A stretch of 20,982 nucleotides of DNA from 2-02-FULL-44-35 sp964629505 (GCA_964629505.1 CAZVQR010000005.1:1-20982), one strand, 5' to 3'; shown: positions 6,337 to 13,208, counted from the stretch's first letter. Translations and numbers: made by a program. Notes: generated by a model not told the origin, from the sequence alone.

Positions 6337-6713
6337 AATTCTTTCAACACCAGTCTAATTTTTTCAGCATTTTCTTTAAAATTATTTTTGTCGTCTTTAA
6401 CTTTATCATTAGGAAAAATCCAGATATGGGCGTGGGGGATTTCGTCGCCAATAATTTTGGAGAGAATCCAATCAGTGTCAAAGGCTTTCTGCTGGGCTCG
6501 GGCGATTTTTTTGGCGACTTCAAAAAAATCGCCGGCGTTAGGAATATCCCAAACCCAGCGGTAGTGTTTTTTGGGAATGACTTGAGTGTGGCCGGGACTT
6601 TGCGGTTGAATATCCAAAAAAGCCAAAAAATCCTTGTCCTCATAAACAATTTCCGCCGGAATTTCCTTATTGGCGATTTTACAAAATACGCAATCAGCTT
6701 TGGAATCAGTCAT
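6333..6713 (-). CDS. HIT (histidine triad) family nucleotide-binding protein with altered triad
   Basis: 126 residues. HIT proteins hydrolyse or transfer nucleoside phosphoramidates and related nucleotides in the cytoplasm. N-terminal CVFCKIANKEIPAEIVYED and FLAFLDIQPQSPGHTQVIPKKHY match the Hint/HIT fold. The catalytic motif, normally H-x-H-x-H, reads H94-A-H96-I-W98: the middle nucleophilic His is kept, the third His is Trp. The first two Cys (C8, C11) resemble the partial zinc site of many HIT proteins. The ATG at 6713 follows TATACT (6725-6720) by 6 nt with no Shine-Dalgarno. It is divergent to recJ, and its -35 (TTCACG) overlaps the recJ start codon. Tail to tail with the 5158 gene, sharing stop-codon bases. 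Confidence 0.9.
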   Translation of the reverse strand: MTDSKADCVFCKIANKEIPAEIVYEDKDFLAFLDIQPQSPGHTQVIPKKHYRWVWDIPNAGDFFEVAKKIARAQQKAFDTDWILSKIIGDEIPHAHIWIFPNDKVKDDKNNFKENAEKIRLVLKEF

Positions 6714-6719
6714 TTAAAG

Positions 6720-6748
6720 AGTATATCGTGTTAGAATGTTTTCGTGAA
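6720..6748 (-). promoter_or_regulatory. Leaderless promoter of the HIT gene
   Basis: Minus strand TTCACG (6748-6743), 17-nt spacer, TATACT (6725-6720), 6 nt to ATG. Confidence 0.5.
6729..6737 (+). promoter_or_regulatory. Extended -10 promoter of recJ
   Basis: TGTTAGAAT, 6 nt before the GTG start at 6744. It is back to back with the HIT promoter, so both transcripts would begin at their start codons within about 30 bp. Confidence 0.5.
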
Positions 6749-8462
6749 GCAGTGGAAAATCAAAGAGGGAAACTCGGCCGGAAATTTGCTTGCTCGGTTG
6801 CTTTTTAACCGTGGTATTAAAACGGCGAAAGAAGTGGCGGAATTTCTAAACATTGATTACGAAAAAGGCGTTCACGACCCTTTTTTGATGAAAGGCATGG
6901 CGGCAGCGGTGGAACGAATTTTACGGGCAATTAAGTTAGGTGAAAGAATCGTGATTTGGAGCGACTATGACGCCGACGGTATCCCAGGCGCGGTGGTGCT
7001 TCATGACTTTTTCAAAAAAATCGGCTTTCAAAATTTTGAAAACTATATTCCGCATCGCGGCAATGAGGGTTTTGGTTTGAATATGGAAGCGATGAAAGAA
7101 CTCGGCAAAGCGGGTGCGAAACTTCTTATCACCATTGATTGCGGTATTGCTGATGCGAAGGAAGTGGCGCGAGCCAAAGAACTTGGCCTTGATGTTATTA
7201 TCACCGACCATCATGAGCCCAATGGTGTTTTGCCTTTGACCGAGGTGATTCTTAACCCAAAACAAAAAGATTGCGGCTATCCCGATAAAAATCTTTGCGG
7301 CGCCGGTGTCGTTTTTAAACTTGTTCAAGCGTTAGTTCAAAAGTTGACAGATAGTCCCTCGCAGGAGCTCGGGACAATTTTCAATGTTTCTACATTGAAA
7401 ATTGGTTGGGAAAAGTGGTTGCTGGATATGGTGGGCATAGCGACACTTTCCGATATGGTGCCGTTGGTCGGCGAGAATCGAGTGTTGGCTTTCTATGGTC
7501 TCAAGGTGCTCCGAAAATCACCGCGACTTGGTTTGCAACAACTTTTACGCCGGTTAAAAATTAATCAGCGATTTCTAACGGAAGATGATATCGGTTTTAT
7601 GATTGCCCCACGCATTAACGCCGCTTCTCGGATGGGCAAACCAATGGACGCTTTTGAACTTTTAATCGCCGATGATGAAGTTAAGGCCGCTCAACTGGCG
7701 GCGCATTTGGACAAAATCAATCAGGAAAGAAAAGGCCTGGTAGCGGCGATTACCAAAGAAGTCAGAAAAATTATGTTGACGCGCCAGAACGAAAGGCGAG
7801 TGATTGTCGTCGGTAATCCCGATTGGCGGCCATCGCTGCTCGGTTTGGTGGCGAATGCTTTGAAGGAGGAACACGGCAAGCCGGTTTTTTTGTGGGGGCG
7901 AGATGACAACGCGACGCTCAAAGGCTCTTGCCGGTCGGACGGCAATGTTAATGTGGTGTTATTAATGAACGAGGCGCGAGAAATTTTTCTGGAGTTTGGC
8001 GGCCACGCTTTGTCTGGTGGCTTCACGGTGACGGAAGAGAAAATTCATGTCTTGGAAGAAGAACTGGACCGGGCTTATGAGCGTGTGCCAAAATCAGCGC
8101 CGCTGGCCAACGGAGAATTTTTGGCTGATGCGGCATTGTCGCTTGATGAAGTTAATGCCGATACTTATCAGATGATAGAAAAGCTCTCGCCTTTTGGCGT
8201 GGGCAATCCCAAACCGATTTTTTTGCTGAAAAATGTTTCGCCGAAGATGATTCGTCAGTTTGGCAAAGAGGGAAATCATCTGGAAATCGTTTTTGAAAAC
8301 AGCGCTGGCGAAAAAATAGTCGCTATCGGTTTTTTCCAAAAAGCCGACAGCTTCGGCCGGTCGGTCAAAGCGGGTGAACCGCTCAATCTCGTGGCAACAT
8401 TGGAATGTTCGTATTTTCGTCGATTGCCGGAAATTCGTTTGCGCTTAGTTGATATTTTTTGA
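6744..8462 (+). CDS. recJ: Single-stranded-DNA-specific exonuclease RecJ
   Basis: 572 residues, the usual length. RecJ degrades single-stranded DNA 5' to 3' in recombination and mismatch/base-excision repair. DHH-phosphoesterase metal motifs are present: SDYDADG at 73-79, IDCGIAD at 131-137, DHHEP at 155-159; the DHHA1 domain shows GGHALSGGFTV near 418-428; a C-terminal OB-type domain follows (KNVSPKMIRQFGKEGNHLEIVF). The start is a GTG at 6744 with no Shine-Dalgarno but with an extended -10 6 nt upstream. Around residues 203-221 (TDSPSQELGTIFNVSTLKIG) is an in-frame palindromic insertion not seen in typical RecJ. The next gene starts 50 bp later and is probably cotranscribed. Confidence 0.96.
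   Translation: MKQWKIKEGNSAGNLLARLLFNRGIKTAKEVAEFLNIDYEKGVHDPFLMKGMAAAVERILRAIKLGERIVIWSDYDADGIPGAVVLHDFFKKIGFQNFENYIPHRGNEGFGLNMEAMKELGKAGAKLLITIDCGIADAKEVARAKELGLDVIITDHHEPNGVLPLTEVILNPKQKDCGYPDKNLCGAGVVFKLVQALVQKLTDSPSQELGTIFNVSTLKIGWEKWLLDMVGIATLSDMVPLVGENRVLAFYGLKVLRKSPRLGLQQLLRRLKINQRFLTEDDIGFMIAPRINAASRMGKPMDAFELLIADDEVKAAQLAAHLDKINQERKGLVAAITKEVRKIMLTRQNERRVIVVGNPDWRPSLLGLVANALKEEHGKPVFLWGRDDNATLKGSCRSDGNVNVVLLMNEAREIFLEFGGHALSGGFTVTEEKIHVLEEELDRAYERVPKSAPLANGEFLADAALSLDEVNADTYQMIEKLSPFGVGNPKPIFLLKNVSPKMIRQFGKEGNHLEIVFENSAGEKIVAIGFFQKADSFGRSVKAGEPLNLVATLECSYFRRLPEIRLRLVDIF
7354..7404. repeat. Palindromic insertion inside recJ
   Basis: Two nested inverted repeats in frame: GTCCC-N12-GGGAC (7354-7375) and a perfect 13-bp stem CAATTTTCAATGT-TTCT-ACATTGAAAATTG (7375-7404). 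They code for a linker in RecJ. Confidence 0.7.
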
Positions 8463-8512
8463 AAAACGCGCTAATTTGTCTTTAGAAGAAAAAAGAAAAA
8501 CGAAAGGTTATC

Positions 8513-8902
8513 ATGAAAAAATTTCTGTTCGAATTCAGCGCGGCGTTGGTCGCGCTGCCAATTATCATGAGCGCGGCTTTCAAGTTCGCGCCCCACAACT
8601 GGTTCTGGCCAGTAACCCTATCGGCGGCGATGGTATCCGCTTTATACATCAGCTATCGGTTTTTCAAACTTTGGAGCCGGCGTTGCAGTAAGTGTGGTAG
8701 TTTGAATATTGCTTGTGAAAAACGAATGTTTCGACCTGACGGAAAACCGCCTGTCGGCAGAACACTTGAATGTGCAATCGTGATAATTTGCCACAATCAT
8801 CGCTGTCCATTGTTCATGCGGGAAAGAGGTCGGGACTATCTCAAGGTCTTTACCGGTTTTGAACTTTGGTGGCGCCGTTTGAAAGGCGAGAGACTGCCTT
8901 AA
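8513..8902 (+). CDS. Two-TM protein with a small zinc-ribbon-like segment, unknown function
   Basis: 129 residues. Two hydrophobic segments at about 5-26 and 31-51, then a cytoplasmic-looking basic region with C58-x2-C61 (RCSKCGSLN), C69, and later C87, C93 and C98 (ICHNHRCPLF). The Cys/His pattern suggests a zinc ribbon, but I do not recognise the family. A Shine-Dalgarno (AAAGG) lies 6 nt upstream of the ATG, and the gene sits 50 bp behind recJ in the same orientation, ending in a strong terminator at 8919-8946, so recJ and this gene appear to form one transcript. Function unknown. Confidence 0.7.
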   Translation: MKKFLFEFSAALVALPIIMSAAFKFAPHNWFWPVTLSAAMVSALYISYRFFKLWSRRCSKCGSLNIACEKRMFRPDGKPPVGRTLECAIVIICHNHRCPLFMRERGRDYLKVFTGFELWWRRLKGERLP

Positions 8903-8918
8903 TGTCCAAAATTTCCAC

Positions 8919-8946
8919 GCGTCCCGACACCCTCGGGACGCTTTTT
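8919..8946 (+). terminator. Rho-independent terminator after the recJ operon
   Basis: Stem GCGTCCCGA / TCGGGACGC (9 bp, 5-nt loop) followed by TTTTT. Confidence 0.9.
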
Positions 8947-8962
8947 GTTGAAAAGACAAAAA

Positions 8963-9048
8963 CGGAGGAGGTGGGATTTGAACCCACGAGCCCCGTAAAG
9001 GGCTACGGATTAGCAATCCGCTCCGTTAGACCACTCCGGCACTCCTCC
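8963..9048 (-). tRNA. tRNA-Ser (anticodon GCU)
   Basis: 86 nt on the minus strand. Acceptor GGAGGAG (9048-9042) pairs with CTCCTCC, discriminator G at 8963. The anticodon loop is TTGCTAA, anticodon GCU, reading AGC/AGU serine codons. The long variable arm (GCCC...GGGC) is typical of tRNA-Ser, and the T-loop GTTCAAATC is present. No CCA is encoded. A T-rich tract follows the 3' end (GTTTTTGTCTTTT). It lies between the recJ operon and the methyltransferase operon, opposite to both. Confidence 0.97.
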
Positions 9049-9093
9049 AACTTACTAGAATACACAATATCATAATGGGTCGGTTTTTCCACT

Positions 9094-9121
9094 TTGCCCT
9101 TTGTTGGTAAAGTAGTATACT
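9094..9121 (+). promoter_or_regulatory. Promoter of the methyltransferase-SBP-pilin operon
   Basis: TTGCCC (9094-9099), 16-nt spacer, TATACT (9116-9121), 10 nt before the GTG at 9132. The leader would be only about 4 nt. Confidence 0.5.
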
Positions 9122-9131
9122 TTTTAATACT

Positions 9132-9659
9132 GTGTTCTCCGACCCGGAAAAAAATCTTGAGCAGTTTGATTTGCAAAAGGGGATGCGGGTGGCCGATTTC
9201 GGCGCCGGCAGCGGTTTTTACGCTTTCGCCGCTGCTCGGTTGGTGGGCGATAAAGGCAAAGTGTTTGCCGTGGATATCCAGAAGGATTTATTGACGCGCT
9301 TGAAAAAAGAAGCGGCGGCTAAAAAATTGCTGAACATTGAAATTGTCTGGGGTGATTTGGAAAAAGCCGGCGGCGCGAAATTGAAAGACAATTCAGTAGA
9401 CAGGCTCATCATCTCAAATTTGCTGTTCCAAATCGGTGGGAAAGAAAATTTAGCAAAAGAAGCGACGCGAGTATTGAAACCCAACGGCAAAGTTTTGGCG
9501 ATTGATTGGACTGATTCCTTTGGCGGTCTCGGCCCGCCAGACAAAGACATCTTTGGCAAAGCAGCGGCGCGAGCGCTGTTTGAAAACGCCGGCTTTGTTT
9601 TGGAACGAACGATTGACACCGGTGTCCATCATTATGGCTTAGTGTTTGTGAAAAAATAG
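9132..9659 (+). CDS. Class I SAM-dependent methyltransferase
   Basis: 175 residues. The SAM-binding motif I is VADFGAGSGFYAF (20-32), followed by an acidic motif II residue in FAVDIQKDLL, a DLEKAGG segment and a post-motif LIISNLLFQI, consistent with the UbiE/arsenite-type class I fold. The family covers many substrates; none can be named. The start is taken as the GTG at 9132 because a promoter lies just upstream and an alternative ATG frame (9094) does not match the family. The next gene begins one base after the stop, so it is the first gene of a three-gene operon with the solute-binding and pilin-like genes. Confidence 0.85.
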   Translation: MFSDPEKNLEQFDLQKGMRVADFGAGSGFYAFAAARLVGDKGKVFAVDIQKDLLTRLKKEAAAKKLLNIEIVWGDLEKAGGAKLKDNSVDRLIISNLLFQIGGKENLAKEATRVLKPNGKVLAIDWTDSFGGLGPPDKDIFGKAAARALFENAGFVLERTIDTGVHHYGLVFVKK

Positions 9660-9660
9660 T

Positions 9661-10947
9661 ATGGATTTCAAAAAAATTTCAATTTTCCAAATTGCCTTAA
9701 TCGCCGTTTTTGTAGCGGCGGCGATTGGCGGCTTGATTCTTTTTGCTCGTTATAAGGGTTCCTCGGAAGCACAAAATCTGCCGACGGCCGAGATTTGGGG
9801 CGTTATGCCAGAGACGCAAATCGCCGCCATCAAAGAATCGTTGCGTGACGATGAAACTTTTAAAATCAATTACACCGAGAAACGGCCGGAACTTTTTTAC
9901 AATAATCTAATAGAAGCGCTGGCGGCCGGCAATGGTCCCGACCTCATCATTATTCCCGAAAATCTTTTGCGTAAATTGCGCTCTAAAATTTTCACCATTC
10001 CTTTTGAAACTATTTCTGAAAGAATTTTCCGCGACACTTATTTGGATGAAGGCGAATTGTTTTTGACTGCCGAGGGCGCTGCCGCTTTGCCGTTTGGCGT
10101 TGACCCCTTGGTGATGTATTGGAATCGCGACACTTTCGCTTCGGCTGGTTTGGCGAAACCGCCCGCCATTTGGGACGAATTTATTCTTTTGGCGCAGACG
10201 CTCACCGACAAGGATTTGAACGGTAATGTTTTTCGGAGCGCCGTGGCTTTGGGTGAATTTGACAATATCACCAACGCCAAGGAAATTTTGTCGGCATTGT
10301 TTTTGCAAATTGGGGCGCCGCCGCTTGCCCCGCCTTCGATAGGGCGAGCCGCGAGCGGCGGCGCCAATAGCGCCAATGGTTCAACCGCCCTAAATTTCTA
10401 CACCCAATTTTCCAATCCGCTCGGCTTAACTTATTCTTGGAACAAAAGTTTGCCTAGCTCGCGCGACGCGTTTCTGGCCGGCGATTTGGCGATTTATTTC
10501 GGTTTCGCTTCGGAATTGGCGGAATTGCGAGCGCGCAATCCCAACCTCTATTTTGATGTCGCCGCCTTTCCCCAACCAAAAGGCGCAAAAAAGTCGTTGA
10601 CCTTCGGCAAACTTTACGGCGCGGCGGTTCTGAAATCGTCAAAAGATATCGCTAACTCGGCGCGCGTCGCTTTCTTGCTGACTTCCAATCAGGCGTTGAA
10701 AGCTTTCAGCCAAAAAAGCGGCTGGCCGCCGGTTCGGCGCGATTTGCTGGTGGCCAAACCAACCGACGCTTTCGGCGCGTTGTTTTACGATGCGGCCTTG
10801 AAGTCGCGCGGCTGGCTTGACCCAGATTATTACGCCACCGCGGCGGCGTTCAAAGAAATGATTGAGTCGGTCTCGTCCGGTAAAGCCCGGCCGACCGAGG
10901 CGGTGAGTAAGATGGAAGGGGAGATTAATAAGCTTATAGCCAGATAA
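9661..10947 (+). CDS. Extracellular solute-binding protein (ABC-type, family 1-like)
   Basis: 428 residues. N-terminal anchor at about 9-29 (IFQIALIAVFVAAAIGGLILF) without a lipobox Cys, so it probably stays membrane-bound outside the cell. The body has the type I SBP pattern: EIWGVMPETQIAAIKESL, GNGPDLIIIPENLL, ALPFGVDPLVMYWNRDTFASAGLAKPPAIWDEFILLAQTLT, NALNFYTQF-like segment, and a C-terminal DPDYYATAAAFKEMIESVSSGK. Such proteins capture sugars or oligosaccharides for ABC importers, but no permease or ATPase is nearby. A GC-rich palindromic insertion (10314-10365) puts PPLAPPSIGRAASGGANSA into the middle. It is one base behind the methyltransferase and directly abuts the next gene (stop then ATG). 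Confidence 0.85.
   Translation: MDFKKISIFQIALIAVFVAAAIGGLILFARYKGSSEAQNLPTAEIWGVMPETQIAAIKESLRDDETFKINYTEKRPELFYNNLIEALAAGNGPDLIIIPENLLRKLRSKIFTIPFETISERIFRDTYLDEGELFLTAEGAAALPFGVDPLVMYWNRDTFASAGLAKPPAIWDEFILLAQTLTDKDLNGNVFRSAVALGEFDNITNAKEILSALFLQIGAPPLAPPSIGRAASGGANSANGSTALNFYTQFSNPLGLTYSWNKSLPSSRDAFLAGDLAIYFGFASELAELRARNPNLYFDVAAFPQPKGAKKSLTFGKLYGAAVLKSSKDIANSARVAFLLTSNQALKAFSQKSGWPPVRRDLLVAKPTDAFGALFYDAALKSRGWLDPDYYATAAAFKEMIESVSSGKARPTEAVSKMEGEINKLIAR
10314..10365. repeat. GC-rich palindromic insertion inside the solute-binding protein gene
   Basis: Perfect 12-bp arms GGCGCCGCCGCT (10314-10325) and AGCGGCGGCGCC (10354-10365) with a smaller inner GCCC/GGGC hairpin between them. It is in frame and encodes an Ala/Gly/Pro-rich linker unlike the surrounding domain. 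Confidence 0.75.
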
Positions 10948-11379
10948 ATGCGCCCAATAATTTTTTTAACGACTTTCATTTTGATTTTCGTCGCCCTCGC
11001 GGCGCCTTTTTCGGTTCAAGCCGTCTGGGTGCCTGGCCAACCGATTGTTCCTTGTGATGGTAGCGCGGCTAGTCCTTGTGATTTCAATGCTTTAGTAGTT
11101 CTTGCCAATAACATCATTTCCCTCGGCATATATTTGGCAATTCTGGTGGCGGTGGCGATGTTCGCTTTCGCCGGCTGGCTTTACCTGACTTCCGCCGGCG
11201 ATACCGGCAAGATGAAAGAAGCTCATACTATTTTCACTAACGTTGCCTTTGGTTTCATTTTCGTCCTCGCCGCTTGGCTGATCATTACATTGGTCTTGGG
11301 TGCCTTGGTTTGTAAACCGACGGCCGAAAATCCATGCACCCTTCGCCCGCTCCTAGTAAAAATTTTCGGTACTCTTTAA
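10948..11379 (+). CDS. VirB2/TrbC-like small pilin-type membrane protein
   Basis: 143 residues. A signal peptide (MRPIIFLTTFILIFVALAAPFSVQA) is followed by an extracellular stretch with paired Cys, a first TM (LGIYLAILVAVAMFAFAGWLYLTSAGDT), a short polar loop (GKMKEAHT) and a second TM (VAFGFIFVLAAWLIITLVLGALV), then a Cys-containing tail. This architecture (signal, TM, short GD/SGD-containing loop, TM) is that of VirB2/TrbC-type pilin subunits, common in Patescibacteria. It is the third gene of the 9132-11379 operon with no gap to the SBP gene. Three other such proteins lie at 17907, 19331 and 19918. Confidence 0.75.
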   Translation: MRPIIFLTTFILIFVALAAPFSVQAVWVPGQPIVPCDGSAASPCDFNALVVLANNIISLGIYLAILVAVAMFAFAGWLYLTSAGDTGKMKEAHTIFTNVAFGFIFVLAAWLIITLVLGALVCKPTAENPCTLRPLLVKIFGTL

Positions 11380-11391
11380 TAAGTCGAAATA

Positions 11392-11406
11392 CTAGATCTG
11401 ATCTGG
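11392..11406. repeat. 15-bp odd palindrome, copy 1
   Basis: CTAGATCTGATCTGG. Centre is a single unpaired base. It shares the pattern with copies at 12517, 12539, 12607 and 13172. Confidence 0.5.
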
Positions 11407-11458
11407 TAAAAGACTCGTTAAGCGAGGACATATAATAAAAAACTCTATAATAAAAATC

Positions 11459-11514
11459 GGGCAAGAAAAAAACAGGAAGCCCGAGAGCTTCCTGTTTGTG
11501 TGTTACGAAGGACT
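11459..11514 (-). terminator. 3' cassette A: terminator of SPFH copy 1
   Basis: Minus strand: stem AAACAGGAAGC / GCTTCCTGTTT (11 bp, 6-nt loop) then TTTTCTTGCCCGA. The stem is preceded by the shared tag form AGTCCTTCGTAACACA. On the plus strand it could also stop the converging SBP/pilin operon. Confidence 0.85.
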
Positions 11515-12432
11515 TTAATTGCCGTCGCCAAGCAAGTTGCCTCCCAAAATGAGCGGTGACTTATGGTCGGACTGGATGACGAGTTGTTGCCGTTTCATCT
11601 TGCCCCGTTCATTGGCAAAGATAATCGCTGCTTCGGAAGCCGATACACCGGTTTCCTCGGCGATTTTCTTGATACTCTCAATGATGAGGTCGCGTTCCAC
11701 TCGTTCCGCCACCCGTTCTTCAGTTTCAATTCGCAATTTCTCGTAGGCCTCCAGTACTCGCGGATTGGTTGGTAAAATATCTTTCACATAGACATCAACG
11801 ATTTCAACGCCGAAGCGTCTGGTGAGTTTTTGCAATGCCAACACCACTCGTTCCGACAATTCTTCTTTGCTGCGGACAAAAACAAAATCGTCCACACCTT
11901 GTTCCACCGCTTGTTCGCGCAGAGCATCTATCGCCGCGTCGTGAAGACCGCTAACCGCCGTGTTTTCGCCAACGGAAAGCAGTTTGTAGGGATTGACGAC
12001 ACGCCATTGGACAGTCGCGGTGGTGGACAGTCGCACATTATTCATTGACAAAAAAGTGAAGCTACCGCCGCCTTGCAGGGGCAGTGAGCGTTCGCGGACA
12101 TCAATGGCTTCGGTGTCCATCAACGGCCGCGGCAGAATCCAGCTCCAACCTTCGTCAAGGACGAATGAATCAATCCGCTTGCCGAGAAAAATCGGCACGC
12201 CGCGATGAGCGATTTCAATTTTCGTCAGACCGCCGATGCCAACTTGCCCGACGATGATGGCGACGATGCCGGCTCGGATGAACCAACTCAAATCTGTTAT
12301 CAATGAGGCAACAATGACGACTACCAAAGTCGATATTGCCGTTGTAAGCAGAATGCCGACAATGATGCTGACGATGGGTGATTGAACGGAAACAGCCGTT
12401 TGTTTGGGTTCTTCTTTCTTTTCAGTTTTCAT
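11515..12432 (-). CDS. SPFH/Band 7 (stomatin-like) membrane scaffold protein, copy 1
   Basis: 305 residues. Two adjacent hydrophobic segments (about 19-46 and 51-68), then a SPFH domain: IAHRGVPIFLGKRIDSFVLDEGWSWILPRPL, DVRERSLPLQ, NNVRLSTTATVQWRVVNPYKLLSVGE and a C-terminal helical region with ERVVLALQKLTRRFGVEIVDVYVKDILPTNP and EETG(V)SASEAAIIFANERGKMKRQ. SPFH proteins oligomerise on membranes and organise microdomains or control proteases such as FtsH/NfeD partners; neither is seen here. A promoter TTGACT-N17-CAATAT lies at 12465-12493, giving a leader of about 26 nt with no Shine-Dalgarno. Copy 2 at 13260 differs at K5T, A13V, V263L and one extra C-terminal Ser. DNA 11693-12393 is identical to copy 2 as read by eye. 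Confidence 0.9.
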   Translation of the reverse strand: MKTEKKEEPKQTAVSVQSPIVSIIVGILLTTAISTLVVVIVASLITDLSWFIRAGIVAIIVGQVGIGGLTKIEIAHRGVPIFLGKRIDSFVLDEGWSWILPRPLMDTEAIDVRERSLPLQGGGSFTFLSMNNVRLSTTATVQWRVVNPYKLLSVGENTAVSGLHDAAIDALREQAVEQGVDDFVFVRSKEELSERVVLALQKLTRRFGVEIVDVYVKDILPTNPRVLEAYEKLRIETEERVAERVERDLIIESIKKIAEETGVSASEAAIIFANERGKMKRQQLVIQSDHKSPLILGGNLLGDGN

Positions 12433-12464
12433 AGGTTTCGGTTTTCGGAATTTTTTCTAAAATC

Positions 12465-12493
12465 ATATTGCCGTATTCCTCCAAAAAAGTCAA
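12465..12493 (-). promoter_or_regulatory. Promoter of SPFH copy 1
   Basis: Minus strand TTGACT (12493-12488), 17-nt spacer, CAATAT (12470-12465). Confidence 0.6.
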
Positions 12494-12516
12494 AAAGAAA
12501 AATCAAATTTGTCTCG

Positions 12517-12553
12517 GCAAGTCAGACTCGGAGGAACTCCAAGTCTGACTTGG
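12517..12553. repeat. Odd palindromes, copies 2 and 3, in an inverted pair
   Basis: GCAAGTCAGACTCGG (12517-12531) and CCAAGTCTGACTTGG (12539-12553) separated by a few bases; together CAAGTCAGACT and AGTCTGACTTG form a long near-perfect stem with one mismatch. This 258-bp gap between SPFH copy 1 and the toxin-antitoxin genes is mostly repeats. Confidence 0.65.
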
Positions 12554-12576
12554 AAAAACTCTGAAAAATTAAAATA

Positions 12577-12589
12577 GGGCAAGAAAAAA
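12577..12589 (-). terminator. U-tract/CTTGCCC tail with palindrome 12600-12628
   Basis: A 29-bp palindrome (TGAAATACCAGGTC, centre base, GACCTGGTATTTCA, 12600-12628) lies upstream on the minus strand. An 11-nt repeat of its arm then leads into TTTTTTCTTGCCC. It reads as a terminator of the island type, but no minus-strand gene lies in front of it, so it may be orphaned. Confidence 0.5.
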
Positions 12590-12599
12590 TGAAATACCA

Positions 12600-12628
12600 T
12601 GAAATACCAGGTCAGACCTGGTATTTCA
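12600..12628. repeat. 29-bp perfect palindrome containing odd-palindrome copy 4 (12607-12621)
   Basis: Arms TGAAATACCAGGTC / GACCTGGTATTTCA around one base, with CCAGGTCAGACCTGG at the core. Confidence 0.8.
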
Positions 12629-12634
12629 AAATTT

Positions 12635-12647
12635 GGGCAAGAAAAAA
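12635..12647. repeat. Orphan GGGCAAGAAAAAA motif
   Basis: The cassette tail (TTTTTTCTTGCCC on minus) with no hairpin or gene before it, just upstream of the TA promoter. Confidence 0.5.
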
Positions 12648-12654
12648 CGGCTGG

Positions 12655-12684
12655 TTGATGTTCCACGGAGTTTTGTGATATCAT
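12655..12684 (+). promoter_or_regulatory. Promoter of the toxin-antitoxin pair
   Basis: TTGATG (12655-12660), 18-nt spacer, TATCAT (12679-12684) with a TGA just before it; 6 nt to ATG 12691. It implies a leaderless antitoxin mRNA. Confidence 0.6.
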
Positions 12685-12690
12685 TTAACC

Positions 12691-12885
12691 ATGACCAAAA
12701 CCTTAGAAAAAAGAATTATAAATACCGTACGGCGGGCGGTGGCGGAATCAGTTTATTCGGTGTTCAGTGATCCTGATTATGGTTTGGAATTAAACACGCA
12801 AATCAGTCGGCGATTAGCTAGTTACCGCCACGCGCGAAAACCAGCGACAATTTCTTTGGAAAAAATTCTAGAAATCCGTCGATAA
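12691..12885 (+). CDS. Putative antitoxin of a RelE/ParE-type pair
   Basis: 64 residues, basic, alpha-helical looking, with RRAVAESVYSVFSDPDYGLELN in the middle and no membrane segment. It precedes a RelE/ParE-like toxin by 5 bp (stop TAA 12883-12885, toxin ATG 12891), the usual antitoxin-first order. I base the call on position, size and this residue pattern, which occurs in small proteins upstream of RelE-type toxins in Patescibacteria as I recall. DNA-binding cannot be confirmed. Its promoter is at 12655-12684. The whole pair sits between the two SPFH copies. Confidence 0.65.
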   Translation: MTKTLEKRIINTVRRAVAESVYSVFSDPDYGLELNTQISRRLASYRHARKPATISLEKILEIRR

Positions 12886-12890
12886 TTTTT

Positions 12891-13166
12891 ATGTCTCTCT
12901 GGAAAGTGGAATTTGATATTGGGGCGGCTGATGATTTGAATCGTCTCTCGCCGACAATTCGCCGTGGGGTTCTGGTAAAATTACAATGGCTTGGACAAAA
13001 TTTTGATTCCATCACACCGCAACCGCTTGGCGGAATTTGGCGCGGTTTTTACAAACTTCGAGTCAGTGACTATCGGGTAATTTATGATATTAAATGGGAT
13101 AGCTTTATTTTGGTAGTAGTTATCATCGGTCACCGTTCCAGTATTTACAAGAGAAGGAAGCTCTGA
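12891..13166 (+). CDS. RelE/ParE family toxin
   Basis: 91 residues, normal length for the family. The RelE/ParE fold is indicated by KVEFDIGAADDLNRLSPTIRRGV at the N-terminus, PLGGIWRGFYKLRVSDYRVIYDI in the middle, and VVVIIGHRSSIYKRRKL at the end, matching the common KLR.GDYRVIY and GHR..VY motifs. Such toxins cleave mRNA on the ribosome (RelE) or poison gyrase (ParE). Which applies cannot be told here. The antitoxin is the 64-residue gene 5 bp upstream. No terminator is obvious; an odd palindrome lies at 13172. Confidence 0.85.
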   Translation: MSLWKVEFDIGAADDLNRLSPTIRRGVLVKLQWLGQNFDSITPQPLGGIWRGFYKLRVSDYRVIYDIKWDSFILVVVIIGHRSSIYKRRKL

Positions 13167-13171
13167 AAATC

Positions 13172-13186
13172 CCAGATCTGAACTAG
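13172..13186. repeat. 15-bp odd palindrome, copy 5 (degenerate)
   Basis: CCAGATCTGAACTAG, imperfect arms, just after the toxin stop codon. Confidence 0.4.
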
Positions 13187-13208
13187 GAAATCAAAAAAAT
13201 AAATAATT

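Noticed and set aside
8963..9048. Phage or island attachment site at tRNA-Ser
   Set aside because: No duplicated tRNA 3' end and no integrase in the window.
12517..12628. Possible CRISPR array between the SPFH copy 1 and TA genes
   Set aside because: The palindromic units have unequal spacing and no spacers of constant length.
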